64,000 nt of DNA from JALHMI01 sp964598535 (GCA_964598535.1 CAZRCI010000026.1:8157-72156); one strand, 5' to 3'. Shown: positions 35,892-45,380, numbered from the stretch's first letter. Notes: generated from the letters alone by a model not told the origin. A program made the numbers and translations.

Positions 35892-36470
35892 ATGCCGACC
35901 GCTCACCATCTGTTGGGAATGTATCTGCATCTGGCGCGAGCCAGCCGTATGCGCCGCCAGCCGCTCGTACGCGCGAAGCTTCTGATCTTGGCCGCCGTGC
36001 AGGCGCAGGAAATGGGGCTCGATCAGATCGCGGCCTTGTGCCGGCACCGCGTTCTGACCCAGAATCAGCGCCATCTCGTACGCCGCTGGCCCACCATCGG
36101 CGAGGCTCTTGAAACCGAGGCCTTTCAAACGCACGTCAAGCAGCTTCGCCGCCGCTACGCGCCCGAGAAGGTGGAGCACATGCTGGCTTCCTTGGGAATA
36201 GAAATGGGCCGCGAGCGCGCCGCGTATTTTAGCGACACCGAGTACGCCGCGGCTCTGCTCGATACGCGGCTCGAAGCCCTCGACGACGTGCTGGCCCAAC
36301 CCTTGGGAAAACAATCCACGGCGACCGAGGGAGCCTCCACCTCAACGGCGTCTGACGCGCCGGCGTTCGGAACGTCTCCAAGGGCCGGGCGTCTCATGGT
36401 CTGGATTCCATTTCTGGGCGGACTGTTATTGCTGGCCGCGGCCGCGTTCGCCTTGCGGGGCGATTCCTAG
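35892..36470 (+). CDS. C-terminally membrane-anchored protein, unknown function
   Basis: A 192-residue protein. A helical, arginine-rich N-terminal domain contains MYLHLARASRMRRQPLVRAK and MGLDQIAALCRHRVL. A Ser/Thr/Ala-rich linker follows, and then a single C-terminal membrane helix (about 170-188, VWIPFLGGLLLLAAAAFAL) with a short tail. This is a tail-anchor-like layout. No family recognised. The start at ATG 35892 is chosen because similarity-like structure begins there; GGATGAA upstream is only a fair ribosome site. Confidence 0.65.
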   Translation: MPTAHHLLGMYLHLARASRMRRQPLVRAKLLILAAVQAQEMGLDQIAALCRHRVLTQNQRHLVRRWPTIGEALETEAFQTHVKQLRRRYAPEKVEHMLASLGIEMGRERAAYFSDTEYAAALLDTRLEALDDVLAQPLGKQSTATEGASTSTASDAPAFGTSPRAGRLMVWIPFLGGLLLLAAAAFALRGDS

Positions 36471-36724
36471 CGAATGTGGCGGCGGGGCCCGCCGCGCTGC
36501 CATCCCGGCCAGGTTCTTCGATGGCCGCCAGGCCGGATAAGAAGCGTTGTAACGCTCTCCCGCAATCTAGCGGTTTCCCCTGCTGCGTAGCCTCTGACTC
36601 GGGCATCCAGATCGTTGGCCTTCGGAGCGTCGGCCGGCCGATGAACTCGGATAGCGGCGGCCTGCGCACTCGACAGGCCTTTGGGGGACTCCTATTCCAA
36701 CCGGCGCTCAGTCGATTACGTCGT

Positions 36725-37432
36725 ATGTCAATCCCGTCGATAATTCGGAAATTCATGTTCTCCGGCGTGATGGTGAGCGCGGTAGGCGTGCCGTACGTCA
36801 TGTCGACCGGCGCCGAGTGGTGGGATACGATCAAATCGCGCGTCGCGGAGTTCACGGCCCCCGCAGACCCGGCCGCGAAGCACGCCCAGAACGCCGCCGA
36901 GGCCTTGGCAATTCCCACCTATCCAACGGGAACTCCGGCGGCGTTCGCCGCGCACGGCCACTCGTTGGCCGGATCGCATCAGCCAAGCAAGTTGCCGCCC
37001 GAGGGTTATACGGCGCAAAGCCTGAACGATGTGATCAACTTCAACGCCACGCCGCAATGGATCGCGATGCGCTGGCCGCGCGTCACGGTCGGGTTGGCGG
37101 AACTCGACATGCAGGGGTATCGCGTGCCGCTGGTAAGCGGTACGGGCTACGACGACCTGGCCGGTTCGCTGACCTATTACTTCGATCAAGATCAACGCGT
37201 CAAGCTGATCCATTTTCGCGGCACGACCGGCGATCCTCGCAAGCTCGTGGCGCTCGTCATGCAGCAGTACAGCTTTCTGCCGCAGGCCACCGGCGACCCT
37301 TCGTTGCAGCTTTATCAGGTGAAGTGGAACGGCAAGCCCGTCAGCGAGCTGCGCGTGCAGACCGCCAGTGTATTGCGTTCAAACGAGCCCTTCACGCGGT
37401 ACTCTGTCGAGCTCGCGCTCAAACGACCGTAG
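36725..37432 (+). CDS. Exported or membrane-anchored protein, unknown function
   Basis: A 235-residue protein with an N-terminal hydrophobic stretch (about 9-28, KFMFSGVMVSAVGVPYVMST) that may be a signal anchor. The region after it has a Pro/Ala/His-rich linker and then a compact beta-rich domain, with WPRVTVGLAELDMQGYRVPL, TYYFDQDQRVKLIHFRG and VSELRVQTASVL. No family recognised. The start is uncertain: there is no ribosome site at ATG 36725, and the frame is open upstream to 36476. Confidence 0.6.
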   Translation: MSIPSIIRKFMFSGVMVSAVGVPYVMSTGAEWWDTIKSRVAEFTAPADPAAKHAQNAAEALAIPTYPTGTPAAFAAHGHSLAGSHQPSKLPPEGYTAQSLNDVINFNATPQWIAMRWPRVTVGLAELDMQGYRVPLVSGTGYDDLAGSLTYYFDQDQRVKLIHFRGTTGDPRKLVALVMQQYSFLPQATGDPSLQLYQVKWNGKPVSELRVQTASVLRSNEPFTRYSVELALKRP

Positions 37433-37458
37433 GTCATCTATCGCCACAAGCCTTTGGC

Positions 37459-38478
37459 TCAGCCATCGGACGCTTTCGTTTCCAGGGTTTCGATACGGCG
37501 TTCGAGCGCTTCAATGCGTTCGAGCAGGGCCTCGATACGTTTGGTCAGGTCCGATGTCGCCGAGGGTGGCTCTGGCCGAGGCGCGGGCGGCGTCGCCGGT
37601 GTCGTCCCAGACTCGCCGGGCGGCAAGGACGAGCCCAGAGCTTTGCGTGCCTGCGTTTCGATGAGCGGCGGTTGGACATCGGACGCGGCGATCAATGTGG
37701 CGATGGCTCGCCGGGTTTGGCCCTCAAGGACATAGGTCACTTGCACCGTCGGTTTATTCGAGTTGCGGATCACGGCCGCGAGTTCTTCCGGCGTTTTGAT
37801 CGGCGTCGTGTCGATGGCCGTAATGATGGCGCCGAGCGGTATCTGGGCTTTGGCCGCCGGCGAGCCTTCGGCCCGATGAATGACCTGGGCACCGGCCAGA
37901 TCCGGAAGATTGTTTTGGAGCTGCGCCTGGGGGGATACGGCCACGGTGCGAACGCCCAGTCGCGGTCCAGAGGGCGGTGACGCGACAGGCCCCGCCGGAG
38001 AATTCGTGCCTTCCGAGGCTGCTTCATCAGGCACCGGCAGTTCGTTGGCCGGGCCGGTCTCGGCTGGCCTGCGCCCCAGAGGAACCTCGATCTTGTGTGT
38101 GGCGCCGTCGCGGCCGACAGTCAAAGCCAGCTTCGTGCCTGGCGGCTTGTCGAAGGCTGCCGCGGCAAGCTCGTCCATCGTGCGAATTGTCTGACCGTTG
38201 ACCGCCGTGATAATGTCACCGGCGACGAGCCCCGCCTGGGCCGCGGGTTGGCTGGGATAAACTTCCAGGATTACAACGCCCATGCCGTCGGGCGTATCAT
38301 CGCCAATCAGGCCCAGGTATCCTCGTTCGGCCGATGTCTCTCCTTGGCGGAGACCGCCGAGCTGGTCGCGCAGCATTTCCTCCACGCGTTTTAAAATAGG
38401 CTGCGCCTGGGCCACCGCAGGAACGTTCAAGGAAAGACCGTAGGCAACAAACATGACAAGCGGCAGGATGCGCTTCAT
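37459..38478 (-). CDS. Exported protein with two PDZ domains and a C-terminal coiled coil
   Basis: A 339-residue protein. The signal peptide is about 1-24 (LVMFVAYGLSLNVPAVAQA). PDZ1 (about 52-135) has RGYLGLIGDD and AGLVAGDIITAVNGQTI. PDZ2 (about 172-265) has GPRLGVRTVAVSP and PLGAIITAIDTTPI. A Pro-rich linker leads to a leucine-zipper-like coiled coil (about 310-336, RIEALLERIEALERRIETLE). There is no trypsin-like protease domain, so it is not a DegP-type protease by itself. It probably binds C-termini of envelope proteins. AGGTGGA before ATG 38478 is a good ribosome site. Confidence 0.87.
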   Translation of the reverse strand: MKRILPLVMFVAYGLSLNVPAVAQAQPILKRVEEMLRDQLGGLRQGETSAERGYLGLIGDDTPDGMGVVILEVYPSQPAAQAGLVAGDIITAVNGQTIRTMDELAAAAFDKPPGTKLALTVGRDGATHKIEVPLGRRPAETGPANELPVPDEAASEGTNSPAGPVASPPSGPRLGVRTVAVSPQAQLQNNLPDLAGAQVIHRAEGSPAAKAQIPLGAIITAIDTTPIKTPEELAAVIRNSNKPTVQVTYVLEGQTRRAIATLIAASDVQPPLIETQARKALGSSLPPGESGTTPATPPAPRPEPPSATSDLTKRIEALLERIEALERRIETLETKASDG

Positions 38479-38577
38479 CGGTCCACCTGGTTGTGCAAGA
38501 ATAAATTGCGCGGCGAGTTCTCTCTCTCAAGATATCAACCTGAGCCTATTTGCCAAATATTCCGTGTTATCGTGACC

Positions 38578-39480
38578 ATGCATCGCGACCGATTATCGCT
38601 GCGCGAACTCGTTGCGACCCACGAACGAGAGGCGGCTCAAACGCTGCTTTGGCCCACGCTGCGCGCCGCCGAGCGCGCACGCGAGTTTGAACGCGCAAGC
38701 GCCGGCAACGTGGCTTCGCTGCTGCTGGGAGCGCTCCGCCACGGACAGGTGGTCGGCGCCGTCCGCGTACATCTGCTCGCCGGACGCATGGCAATGCTGG
38801 CGCCGCCGCGGCTGCTGGCGGGAGAACCGCGCGAAACCGCTGTGGAACTGCTGCACGCGGCCCAAGATCGCTGCCGCCAGGCCGCCTGTCGGGTGATCCA
38901 CGCCTTGGTGTCCTCGCCCGATGGCCCCGATGCCGAGTTGCTGAACCTGGGGGGATGGCGGGAAGTGGCGAAGCTTCTCCTTCTGATGAGTTTGTCGTCC
39001 TGCGCTCCGCAGCGGCCTCCCGCGCTGGCGTGCGAGCTAAACGACGTTGGCCAGGCGGGCATCGAACGCCTGGCCGCGGTCATGCAACGCACTTATAAGG
39101 GGTCGCTCGATTGTCCAGAAACGGAAGGCATGCGCTCGGTCGATGACATTCTCACCGGATATCGGTCGGCGGGCGGATTCGCGCCCGAGCGGTGGCTCGT
39201 GGCGACCCACGCCGGCCGGGATCTAGGGTGTCTGGTGCTCACCGATGTCTCTGACGAATCGCAATGGGAGCTGACCTATCTGGGCGTGGTTCCCGAGGTT
39301 CGCGGACAAGGCCTGGGCGTGCAGCTTGTGCGGCATGCGCAGTGGATGACGCGGGCTGCCGGCCGCGCGCGGTTGGTGGTTGCCGTGGATGCGAAGAATT
39401 TTCCGGCGCTCGCCGTTTATGCAGCCTGTGAATTTATCGAATGGAGCCGGCAGTGCGTCTATGTGTGCGCGCTGGGATGA
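38578..39480 (+). CDS. GNAT family N-acetyltransferase
   Basis: A 300-residue protein. The C-terminal half carries the GNAT acetyl-CoA motif A, LGVVPEVRGQGLGVQLVRHA (about 235-254), and motif B, VDAKNFPALAVYAACEFIEW. The N-terminal half looks like a degenerate second GNAT fold (VGAVRVHLLAG and HALVSSPDGPDAELLNLGGW), as in double-GNAT proteins. The acceptor substrate is unknown. The start may be ATG 38578 or GTG 38572. It is transcribed divergently from the PDZ gene, with about 100 bases between. Confidence 0.83.
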   Translation: MHRDRLSLRELVATHEREAAQTLLWPTLRAAERAREFERASAGNVASLLLGALRHGQVVGAVRVHLLAGRMAMLAPPRLLAGEPRETAVELLHAAQDRCRQAACRVIHALVSSPDGPDAELLNLGGWREVAKLLLLMSLSSCAPQRPPALACELNDVGQAGIERLAAVMQRTYKGSLDCPETEGMRSVDDILTGYRSAGGFAPERWLVATHAGRDLGCLVLTDVSDESQWELTYLGVVPEVRGQGLGVQLVRHAQWMTRAAGRARLVVAVDAKNFPALAVYAACEFIEWSRQCVYVCALG

Positions 39481-39693
39481 TTTGCTGCCAGCCCGCGCGA
39501 GACGGCTCCAGGCTATTTCAACAGCCTGAGATCGGCGGCACGGTGACATTCGAGATCGCCGCGCAAGTCGCTGTGTGATTGTAGCTTGCGAAACGAGGTT
39601 GCGCGCGGCGCCAAGGACGCGAACAGTTTTTCCACGCGCGCGAATCGGGGGTGAAAATTTTTTTGGACGTGACTTACGCTCACGCCTCGAAAA

Positions 39694-39710
39694 CAATTCG
39701 CGGCGAATTG
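39694..39710. promoter_or_regulatory. Perfect 17-bp palindrome upstream of the dnaA promoter
   Basis: CAATTCGCGGCGAATTG has arms CAATTCGC/GCGAATTG around a central G. It lies 56 bases before the -35 box of the dnaA promoter, a plausible place for a dimeric regulator. Confidence 0.45.
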
Positions 39711-39765
39711 CGACTCGCGGCGCACCGGCTCTGCGCGCAACTTGCGGTGGTTCGTTTTCAGCCCT

Positions 39766-39793
39766 TTGACAGCGATGCTAGCAGTCGTACAAT
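39766..39793 (+). promoter_or_regulatory. Near-consensus sigma-70 promoter of dnaA
   Basis: The -35 TTGACA (39766-39771) is perfect, the spacer is 16 bases, and the -10 is TACAAT (39788-39793). The predicted start near 39800 leaves a leader of about 147 bases before dnaA. Confidence 0.7.
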
Positions 39794-39946
39794 CGGCGTC
39801 TCGGGTGACAACGAGAGGTTGCTTGGCGGATGAACCGCGAGCGCCAAAAAGTCGCCCCCATCAGATGCACTAGCGTAGGTCGAGGCTGTTCAGTCTCGCA
39901 GGTGTTCTTCGGTCCAGTGGTTTGATGGTGGTGTTGCGCGCACAGT

Positions 39947-41440
39947 ATGGGAGCGATGGCGGTGATCACGGACGATCGAGAACTCATCTCTGCCATTCGA
40001 GCCCGGCTTGCCGAGCGCGTGGGCGCCGATCGCTACGAGCTCTGGTTTGGACCCACGACGTTGCTTACGTTGCGTGCCGATGCCCTCCAAGTTTGCGTGC
40101 CGAGTCTGTTTTATCAGGACTGGCTTCGCGCGAACTTTCGCAAGGATCTCGAAGCCAGCGCCGCCGACGTGTGCGGCCGTCCGCTGGCGGTCGAGTTTCG
40201 GGTTGACCAGCAGGCCGTGGCAGTCAGCGGCGCCGTCAAAGGGAGCGATGCTTCCAACAGTAACGAGGGGAAGCCAGCCAGCGACCCGCCACCCAAGGCC
40301 GAGCTCGCCGCCGGGCCCAAGTTGTTTGCCGACGATACCTCGTCGCTGCTGCAGCCGCTGGTGCCCGCGGTTGCCAAAGCCAATCCCGCGCCGATCGAGA
40401 GCGGGTTTCGCCGCCGGCTCAATTCGCTCGACAGCTTCGTCGTGGGGACCTCGAATTGCTTGGCGCACAAGGCCGCCCAGATGGCCGTTCTTCAGCCCGG
40501 CGGCTATTCGCCGCTCATGGTGCACGGGACCGCGAGCTCGGGCAAGACGCATCTACTCGAAGGCATCTATTCCGCGTTCCGCAAGACGCATCCCAAGGCG
40601 GTAGCGGTTTATCTTTCGGCCGAACAGTTTACCAGCCAGTTTTTGCACGCACTGCACAAAAGCGGCATGGCCAGCTTCCGCGCCAAGTATCGCGAGCTCG
40701 ACCTGCTGGTGATCGACGATCTCCACTTCCTGGCCGGCAAGAAAGCCACGATCGGCGAGCTACAACACACGATCGACGTCTTGTTACGTGGCGGAAAGCA
40801 GATTGTCTTTGCCGCCGATCGCTCGCCCGCCGCGCTCAAGGTGTTGGGGGCCGAGCTGACTTCGCGTCTTTCCGGCGGCATGGTCTGCCGCCTCGAGCCC
40901 GCGGAATATGCCGTGCGGCTGGGCATCGCTCGCAATCAAGCGGCACTACTCGGCATCGACGTGCCCGAGGACGTGCTTGCCTATCTTGCGGCCACGCTCA
41001 CGACGCAAGCCCGCGAATTGATCGGCGCGCTCAAGCGGTTGCATGCCGAGAGTTTGACGCACGATCGGCCGATTACGCTCGCCCTGGCCGAAGAGTCGCT
41101 CGTCGATCTGATGGACCAGCAGCGCGTCGTCAAGCTGCCGGACATTGCCAAGGCCGTCTGCGAGGTCTACGGACTCGAAGCGGATTCGCTGCAATCCGAC
41201 CGCAAGAGCCGCGTGGTCAGCCAGCCCCGCATGTTGGCCATGTACCTGGCCCGAAAATATACGCGGGCGCCTCTTTCTGAAATCGGTAACTACTTTGGCA
41301 AGCGGACCCACAGCACGGTGATTTCCGCACAGAAGAAAATCGAAGGTCTCATGGCCGCGGGGGGCGAAAAATCGCGTGCCGAAACGCTGAGCCTCGAAGA
41401 AGCCATTCGCCGCGTGGAAGCGCAGCTTCGCGCAGGTTAA
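39947..41440 (+). CDS. dnaA: Chromosomal replication initiator protein DnaA
   Basis: A 497-residue protein. Domain I is about 1-85. Variable domain II, rich in Ser/Pro/Lys, is about 90-150. AAA+ domain III has Walker A GTASSGKT (about 192-199) and Walker B LLVIDDLHFLAG. Domain IV, the DNA-binding domain, ends with AMYLARKYTRAPLSEIGNYF and the signature GKRTHSTVISA. DnaA binds ATP and DnaA boxes to open the origin. The residue that is Asp in the E. coli signature (RDHTTV) is Thr here. No dnaN, recF or gyrB follows; the neighbour is a convergent oxidoreductase gene, so the gene order is not that of a classical origin. Confidence 0.93.
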   Translation: MGAMAVITDDRELISAIRARLAERVGADRYELWFGPTTLLTLRADALQVCVPSLFYQDWLRANFRKDLEASAADVCGRPLAVEFRVDQQAVAVSGAVKGSDASNSNEGKPASDPPPKAELAAGPKLFADDTSSLLQPLVPAVAKANPAPIESGFRRRLNSLDSFVVGTSNCLAHKAAQMAVLQPGGYSPLMVHGTASSGKTHLLEGIYSAFRKTHPKAVAVYLSAEQFTSQFLHALHKSGMASFRAKYRELDLLVIDDLHFLAGKKATIGELQHTIDVLLRGGKQIVFAADRSPAALKVLGAELTSRLSGGMVCRLEPAEYAVRLGIARNQAALLGIDVPEDVLAYLAATLTTQARELIGALKRLHAESLTHDRPITLALAEESLVDLMDQQRVVKLPDIAKAVCEVYGLEADSLQSDRKSRVVSQPRMLAMYLARKYTRAPLSEIGNYFGKRTHSTVISAQKKIEGLMAAGGEKSRAETLSLEEAIRRVEAQLRAG

Positions 41441-41466
41441 AGCCCAGGAAACCGCTTCCCCGGGCT
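41441..41466. terminator. Hairpin directly after dnaA
   Basis: AGCCC...GGAA pairs with TTCC...GGGCT (41441-41450 with 41456-41466) around a 5-base loop, giving nine pairs with a small internal loop. It begins at the base after the dnaA stop. No immediate T-run follows. Confidence 0.35.
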
Positions 41467-41551
41467 AATGGTCGACCCTTGCTACTGCGAGCGATCTTTT
41501 TTTATTGGGAGCGGTCGCGGCGCCGATGCTCCCCAGGCTTCACGATCCGCG

Positions 41552-42832
41552 CTATGCGAAACGCGTAAGGCCGGGCATCGCGACTGGCGGCAGGCTGACC
41601 TCGGCCCATTCGTATCTGGCGGGCGTGAGATCTTCGCTGGAGTTCAGGCATTGCTCCCAGGTGAGCGTCTGGCCCGTATAGGCGGCCATGCGCCCCATGA
41701 TCCCTAGCATCGTGCTCTTGGCCATGTAATCGCCGTTGTTGATCGGATTCGACGAGCGGATGGCCTTGAACATCGCACGGTGTTCTTCTTCGTACATATT
41801 CGGTTTCTCACCGCGATAGCGCCAGGGCTGCTCGCCTTCGATGACGGCCCGCATCAGCTCGGCCTTGCCTTTGGAGCCGATGATGTGGTCGGAAACGTCC
41901 ACCGAGCAGCCTGCCATTTGGCGGCAGTTGGCGAACAATCGCGTACCGTTTTCATATTCGTAAATCACGGCAAAGTGGTCGTAGACGTTGCCGAATTCGT
42001 TCCCCGTGCGCACTTGTCGACCGCCTAGCCCCGTGGCTCGCACCGGGGGCACGTCGCCCATCGCCCAGGCGGCTTTATCCAGGCTGTGGACGTGTTGCTC
42101 GACGTTGAAGTCGCCCGACAGCCATGTGAAGTACAGCCAGTTGCGCATCTGAAATTCCATATCGCTCCACGACGGCTCGCGGCCGTGATGCCAGAGCGTC
42201 CCCGTGTTGTAGCTCACGTGCATCGTCAAGATGTCGCCAATCGCGCCGTCGTGAATTCGCTTGAGCGTTTCCATCTTCGGTGGGTCATAGCGGTAGCACA
42301 GGCCTGAAACGACGGTCAGGTTTTTCTTTTTCGCCTCTTCGCACGATTCCAGCACGCTGCGCACTCCCGGAGCGTCCACGGCCACCGGCTTTTCGCAGAA
42401 CACGTGCTTGCCGCTTGCGATCGACGCCTTGAGGTGCGTGGGCCGAAAGTGCGGCGGCGTCGCCAAGATCACGACGTCCACGTCCGTCGCCAGGACCTTT
42501 TCGTAGGCGTCAAAGCCCGTGAACACGCGGTCGGCTTCGACGTTCACGCGTTCCGCGTCCGTCTTTCGCAACTGTTCGAGAGCCCGAGCCGTGCGATCGG
42601 GGAACGCGTCTGCCACCGCCGTCAGCCGTGTGTTCGGGTCGGCCGCAAAGGCATTGCCCACCGCGCCCGTGCCGCGCCCACCACAGCCGATCAGGCCGAT
42701 TTTCAGCACGTCGCTGCCCGCGGCGTGGACGCGCGGCGCAAAGATGCCCGAGGCCAGGGCCCCGCCGGCTACCAGGGCTGAAGATTTAAGGAACGTACGA
42801 CGTGAATCGGCGGGAGGATTCTGATTGGCCAT
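41552..42832 (-). CDS. Gfo/Idh/MocA family oxidoreductase with Tat signal
   Basis: A 426-residue protein. A twin-arginine signal (SRRTFLKSSALVAGG, about 10-24) marks export in folded form. The Rossmann NAD(P) site is IGLIGCGGRGTGAVG (about 45-59). The family motif HVFCEKPVA is near 145, and the C-terminal Gfo/Idh/MocA domain contains DFNVEQHVHSLDKAAWAMGD. Planctomycetes have many such secreted dehydrogenase-like proteins, presumably acting on sugars; the substrate cannot be predicted. It faces dnaA and is followed upstream by a DUF1570 gene on the same strand, 132 bases away. Confidence 0.92.
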   Translation of the reverse strand: MANQNPPADSRRTFLKSSALVAGGALASGIFAPRVHAAGSDVLKIGLIGCGGRGTGAVGNAFAADPNTRLTAVADAFPDRTARALEQLRKTDAERVNVEADRVFTGFDAYEKVLATDVDVVILATPPHFRPTHLKASIASGKHVFCEKPVAVDAPGVRSVLESCEEAKKKNLTVVSGLCYRYDPPKMETLKRIHDGAIGDILTMHVSYNTGTLWHHGREPSWSDMEFQMRNWLYFTWLSGDFNVEQHVHSLDKAAWAMGDVPPVRATGLGGRQVRTGNEFGNVYDHFAVIYEYENGTRLFANCRQMAGCSVDVSDHIIGSKGKAELMRAVIEGEQPWRYRGEKPNMYEEEHRAMFKAIRSSNPINNGDYMAKSTMLGIMGRMAAYTGQTLTWEQCLNSSEDLTPARYEWAEVSLPPVAMPGLTRFA

Positions 42833-42964
42833 GAGGCAGGATCCTTGCGAGGGTTACGGCGAGCGGGAGGGACGTTCCGATTATAGCCACACGGCTGCCC
42901 GTCATGAAAGGCTGCGGGCGAGCGGGCTGGAAGTAGGCCACGCGGGCCGATTCCAGCGGGCAAG

Positions 42965-44104
42965 CTATTTAAGCCGCTGCATATAGCGCAAGAAATCCGC
43001 GTCCAGTTGGCTCAGGTTCGGACCAAACGCCTTTTGAAACTCCGCCACGCGTGTTTCCGGATCATCCCACACCAGCGGCGGCTTCTCCGAGAGCATCTTC
43101 AGATACTCGGCGTAACGCCGAGGATGATGGTTCAGCAGATAGTAGTTCAGGGCCCATGCTTCGGCATACGCGTCGAGCGAGGTACGCGTGTCGCGAATGC
43201 GTTTGTCGTCGGCAATGAGCGACTTGAGCGAGCTGGCAGGCCGATTGGCCAGGTATTTCCGAAACTGCGTCAGCCGATTGTGATTCAAGGCGCCAATGGT
43301 CCGCCATCCCCGGGCGCTCGACAAATCGGGCGTCTCGAAAAACACGGCCAGGCCCTCGCTGACCCACAGCGGAATGTCCGCGAATCGGGTTTGCAGTCCG
43401 CTATTGAATGCGATTTGGTGCGTGGCTTCGTGAATGATCGTGGCCACCGAATGCTCGGCCTCGGGACGCGAAAGCATCAAGTTGATCTGAGCTTCGTTCG
43501 AGCGGCGATTTCCGGCGGCGCGCTGCGATTCGATCCCGGTCAGATCGCACATCGTGATTCGGTTGGTGCGGAAGCTGTAATAGCCCACGATGGCTTCCGC
43601 GGCCTCGCCGAGTTCCGCCTTGGAGAATTGGGCATACGCCTCGCGCGAGCGAAATACCACGGCCACGAGCGGAAACCGCGGCTCTTGGAGTTTCAACCCC
43701 TTGCGCGTCCAATAGTTGGTGAACCCCCGGTACAGCCGCTCGAACAGCGCGCCGCACCAGGCAGCATACTCGCGCGACGTATCGTGGCAAATCACGTAGT
43801 GGCTCGTCGTATAGACGTCGAACCCCGGGGGCAGTTCCCCCAGCAGCTCGCGTCCCAGGGCTTCTGGCGTCAGCGGCGTCAGCGGCGTGTCATCGCTGTA
43901 ACGCTTGACGAGATCCTCGGGCTCGATGGCCCACATCGTGCCGTTGGATGCGAGCAGCAAGATACCTCCGTCGGCGGCGGTGACCACAACCTCACCGGTG
44001 ATGGTGCGTTCCTCTCCATTTTGCCGAAAGGCGACGTGCTCGAGCGCGGCGGCCGGCGGCGCCAGCAACCATCCGAGCAACAGAGCCAGCCAGAATCTCT
44101 GCAC
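42965..44104 (-). CDS. Exported DUF1570 protein with metallopeptidase-like motif
   Basis: A 379-residue protein with a signal peptide (about 1-20, RFWLALLLGWLLAPPAAA). The catalytic-like body is DUF1570: HYVICHDTSREYAAWCGALFE, then VAVVFRSREAYAQF, then the zinc-protease-type motif IIHEATHQIAFNSG (HExxH at about 225-229) and WVSEGLAVFFE, whose Glu could be the third zinc ligand. The family is predicted to be peptidase-like but uncharacterised. The start codon is GTG 44104. It is divergent from the HEAT lipoprotein gene. Confidence 0.85.
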   Translation of the reverse strand: MQRFWLALLLGWLLAPPAAALEHVAFRQNGEERTITGEVVVTAADGGILLLASNGTMWAIEPEDLVKRYSDDTPLTPLTPEALGRELLGELPPGFDVYTTSHYVICHDTSREYAAWCGALFERLYRGFTNYWTRKGLKLQEPRFPLVAVVFRSREAYAQFSKAELGEAAEAIVGYYSFRTNRITMCDLTGIESQRAAGNRRSNEAQINLMLSRPEAEHSVATIIHEATHQIAFNSGLQTRFADIPLWVSEGLAVFFETPDLSSARGWRTIGALNHNRLTQFRKYLANRPASSLKSLIADDKRIRDTRTSLDAYAEAWALNYYLLNHHPRRYAEYLKMLSEKPPLVWDDPETRVAEFQKAFGPNLSQLDADFLRYMQRLK

Positions 44105-44392
44105 GAGGGGGGACCTTGCCGGCCTGCCGGAAGATGGGAGTTGGATAACCGAGACGGGGAGCGAGCTTCTTCGATCATATCATGCCGCCAGTCGAATCAC
44201 CCATGTCGGTTGCGCTGCTAGCAGCCACGCGGCGGCAAAGCCGCTGAGAAAATTCCGCGAACGGACGTCTGCTTCCCGGAAAATCGCCGGGTGCGTGGGA
44301 ACAATAAACTGCCCTGGAACGCGCTGGCCCGTTTTGCTACAAGCCCGCTTCCTTTCGGTCCGTATCCCATCGATCCACCACTACGAGCTGCC

Positions 44393-45094
44393 ATGCACAG
44401 CCGGCTTTCCAGCCTGGTTCTGGCGATTCTTGCCGCGATGAGCACGGCCGTTGGCTGCGCGGATACCATGTCGGCCACGCGCAATTTCATGGTCCGACCG
44501 TTTCGCAAGACGCCCGAGCAGATCTATGGGATTAAAGCCCCCAAAGATCGGGTGAACGAATTCCGCAAGCTTGCCTTGCGGGCCAAAAAGCTTCCGGCCG
44601 ATCAGCAGACCCAGCTCGTGGCCAAGCTGGCGCACGAATTGGATACGGAAAATGACCATTGGGTGCGACGTGAGATCGTGCGCACCATTGCGGCATTTCC
44701 ACAGCCCGCCGCCGCTGAGGTGGTCATTCGTACGCTAAACGACGAACAGCCCGAAACCCGCCGCGTGGCGTGCGAGTGCCTAGGGCAGCGTGGCGGCGAA
44801 GACGCCGTGCGCGAACTGACCCGTATGCTGGGCAGCGAAACCAACGAAGACGTGCGAATGTCGGCCGTCGCGGCATTGGGCAAGGCCGGCGACTCGAAGG
44901 CCTTGGCGCCGTTGGCCGAAGCCCTGGCCGACGGCGATCCGGCAATGCAGGCCGAAGCTCACCGTGCGCTCACGATAATCAGCGGACGCGACTTCGGAAA
45001 CAACGTACAGGCGTGGCGCGAACTTGCGTCCAACGGGAAAACCGATGCCGCCGAGATAAGCTTTGCCGAAAAACTGCGTCGCACGCTGTATTAG
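44393..45094 (+). CDS. HEAT-repeat putative lipoprotein
   Basis: A 233-residue protein. The N-terminus (LVLAILAAMSTAVGC, Cys ~20) looks like a lipoprotein signal with an imperfect lipobox AVGC. After a linker, about four HEAT repeats follow: DHWVRREIVRTIAAFP, QPETRRVACECLG, NEDVRMSAVAALGKAG and DPAMQAEAHRALTIISG. It is probably a periplasmic or membrane-bound scaffold. Start ATG 44393 precedes the signal directly. The 288 bases upstream, shared with the DUF1570 gene, should hold divergent promoters; none is obvious. Confidence 0.82.
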   Translation: MHSRLSSLVLAILAAMSTAVGCADTMSATRNFMVRPFRKTPEQIYGIKAPKDRVNEFRKLALRAKKLPADQQTQLVAKLAHELDTENDHWVRREIVRTIAAFPQPAAAEVVIRTLNDEQPETRRVACECLGQRGGEDAVRELTRMLGSETNEDVRMSAVAALGKAGDSKALAPLAEALADGDPAMQAEAHRALTIISGRDFGNNVQAWRELASNGKTDAAEISFAEKLRRTLY

Positions 45095-45380
45095 GTCGCT
45101 GACGTCACACCGCAAAAACCGCAGGCTCGCCTCAACCGCCACGACGTTCCCTTCGCTCGTCGAACTGGGAACTCCCGGCGGATTACAACGCCGAAAACAA
45201 TCTCCGCCGACGTAAGTGCGACGCCAGTCGCGGCCGATATCAATACCCGTCCAGCTCGTGCTGGCATCGTCGCGCAAGCATCCCGTCATCCCAGATGGTT
45301 GATCTTGCCGGACTTTACTAAGGATATCGACCGCTATAGTTCCGCGCGGATCGGAGCATGCAGCGCTTGGGGGAATTTTC

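Larger units (their letters stand above)
39481..39946. other. Upstream region of dnaA
   Basis: 466 bases. It contains the promoter and palindrome reported separately. One DnaA-box-like 9-mer, TTTTCCACG (39628-39636), lies next to a short A/T tract (GTGAAAATTTTTTTGG at 39651-39666). Only one such box is visible, so this is not a convincing replication origin. Confidence 0.5.

Noticed and set aside
39481..39946. Replication origin upstream of dnaA
   Set aside because: Only one imperfect DnaA box and one short A/T tract; no box cluster and no dnaN neighbour.
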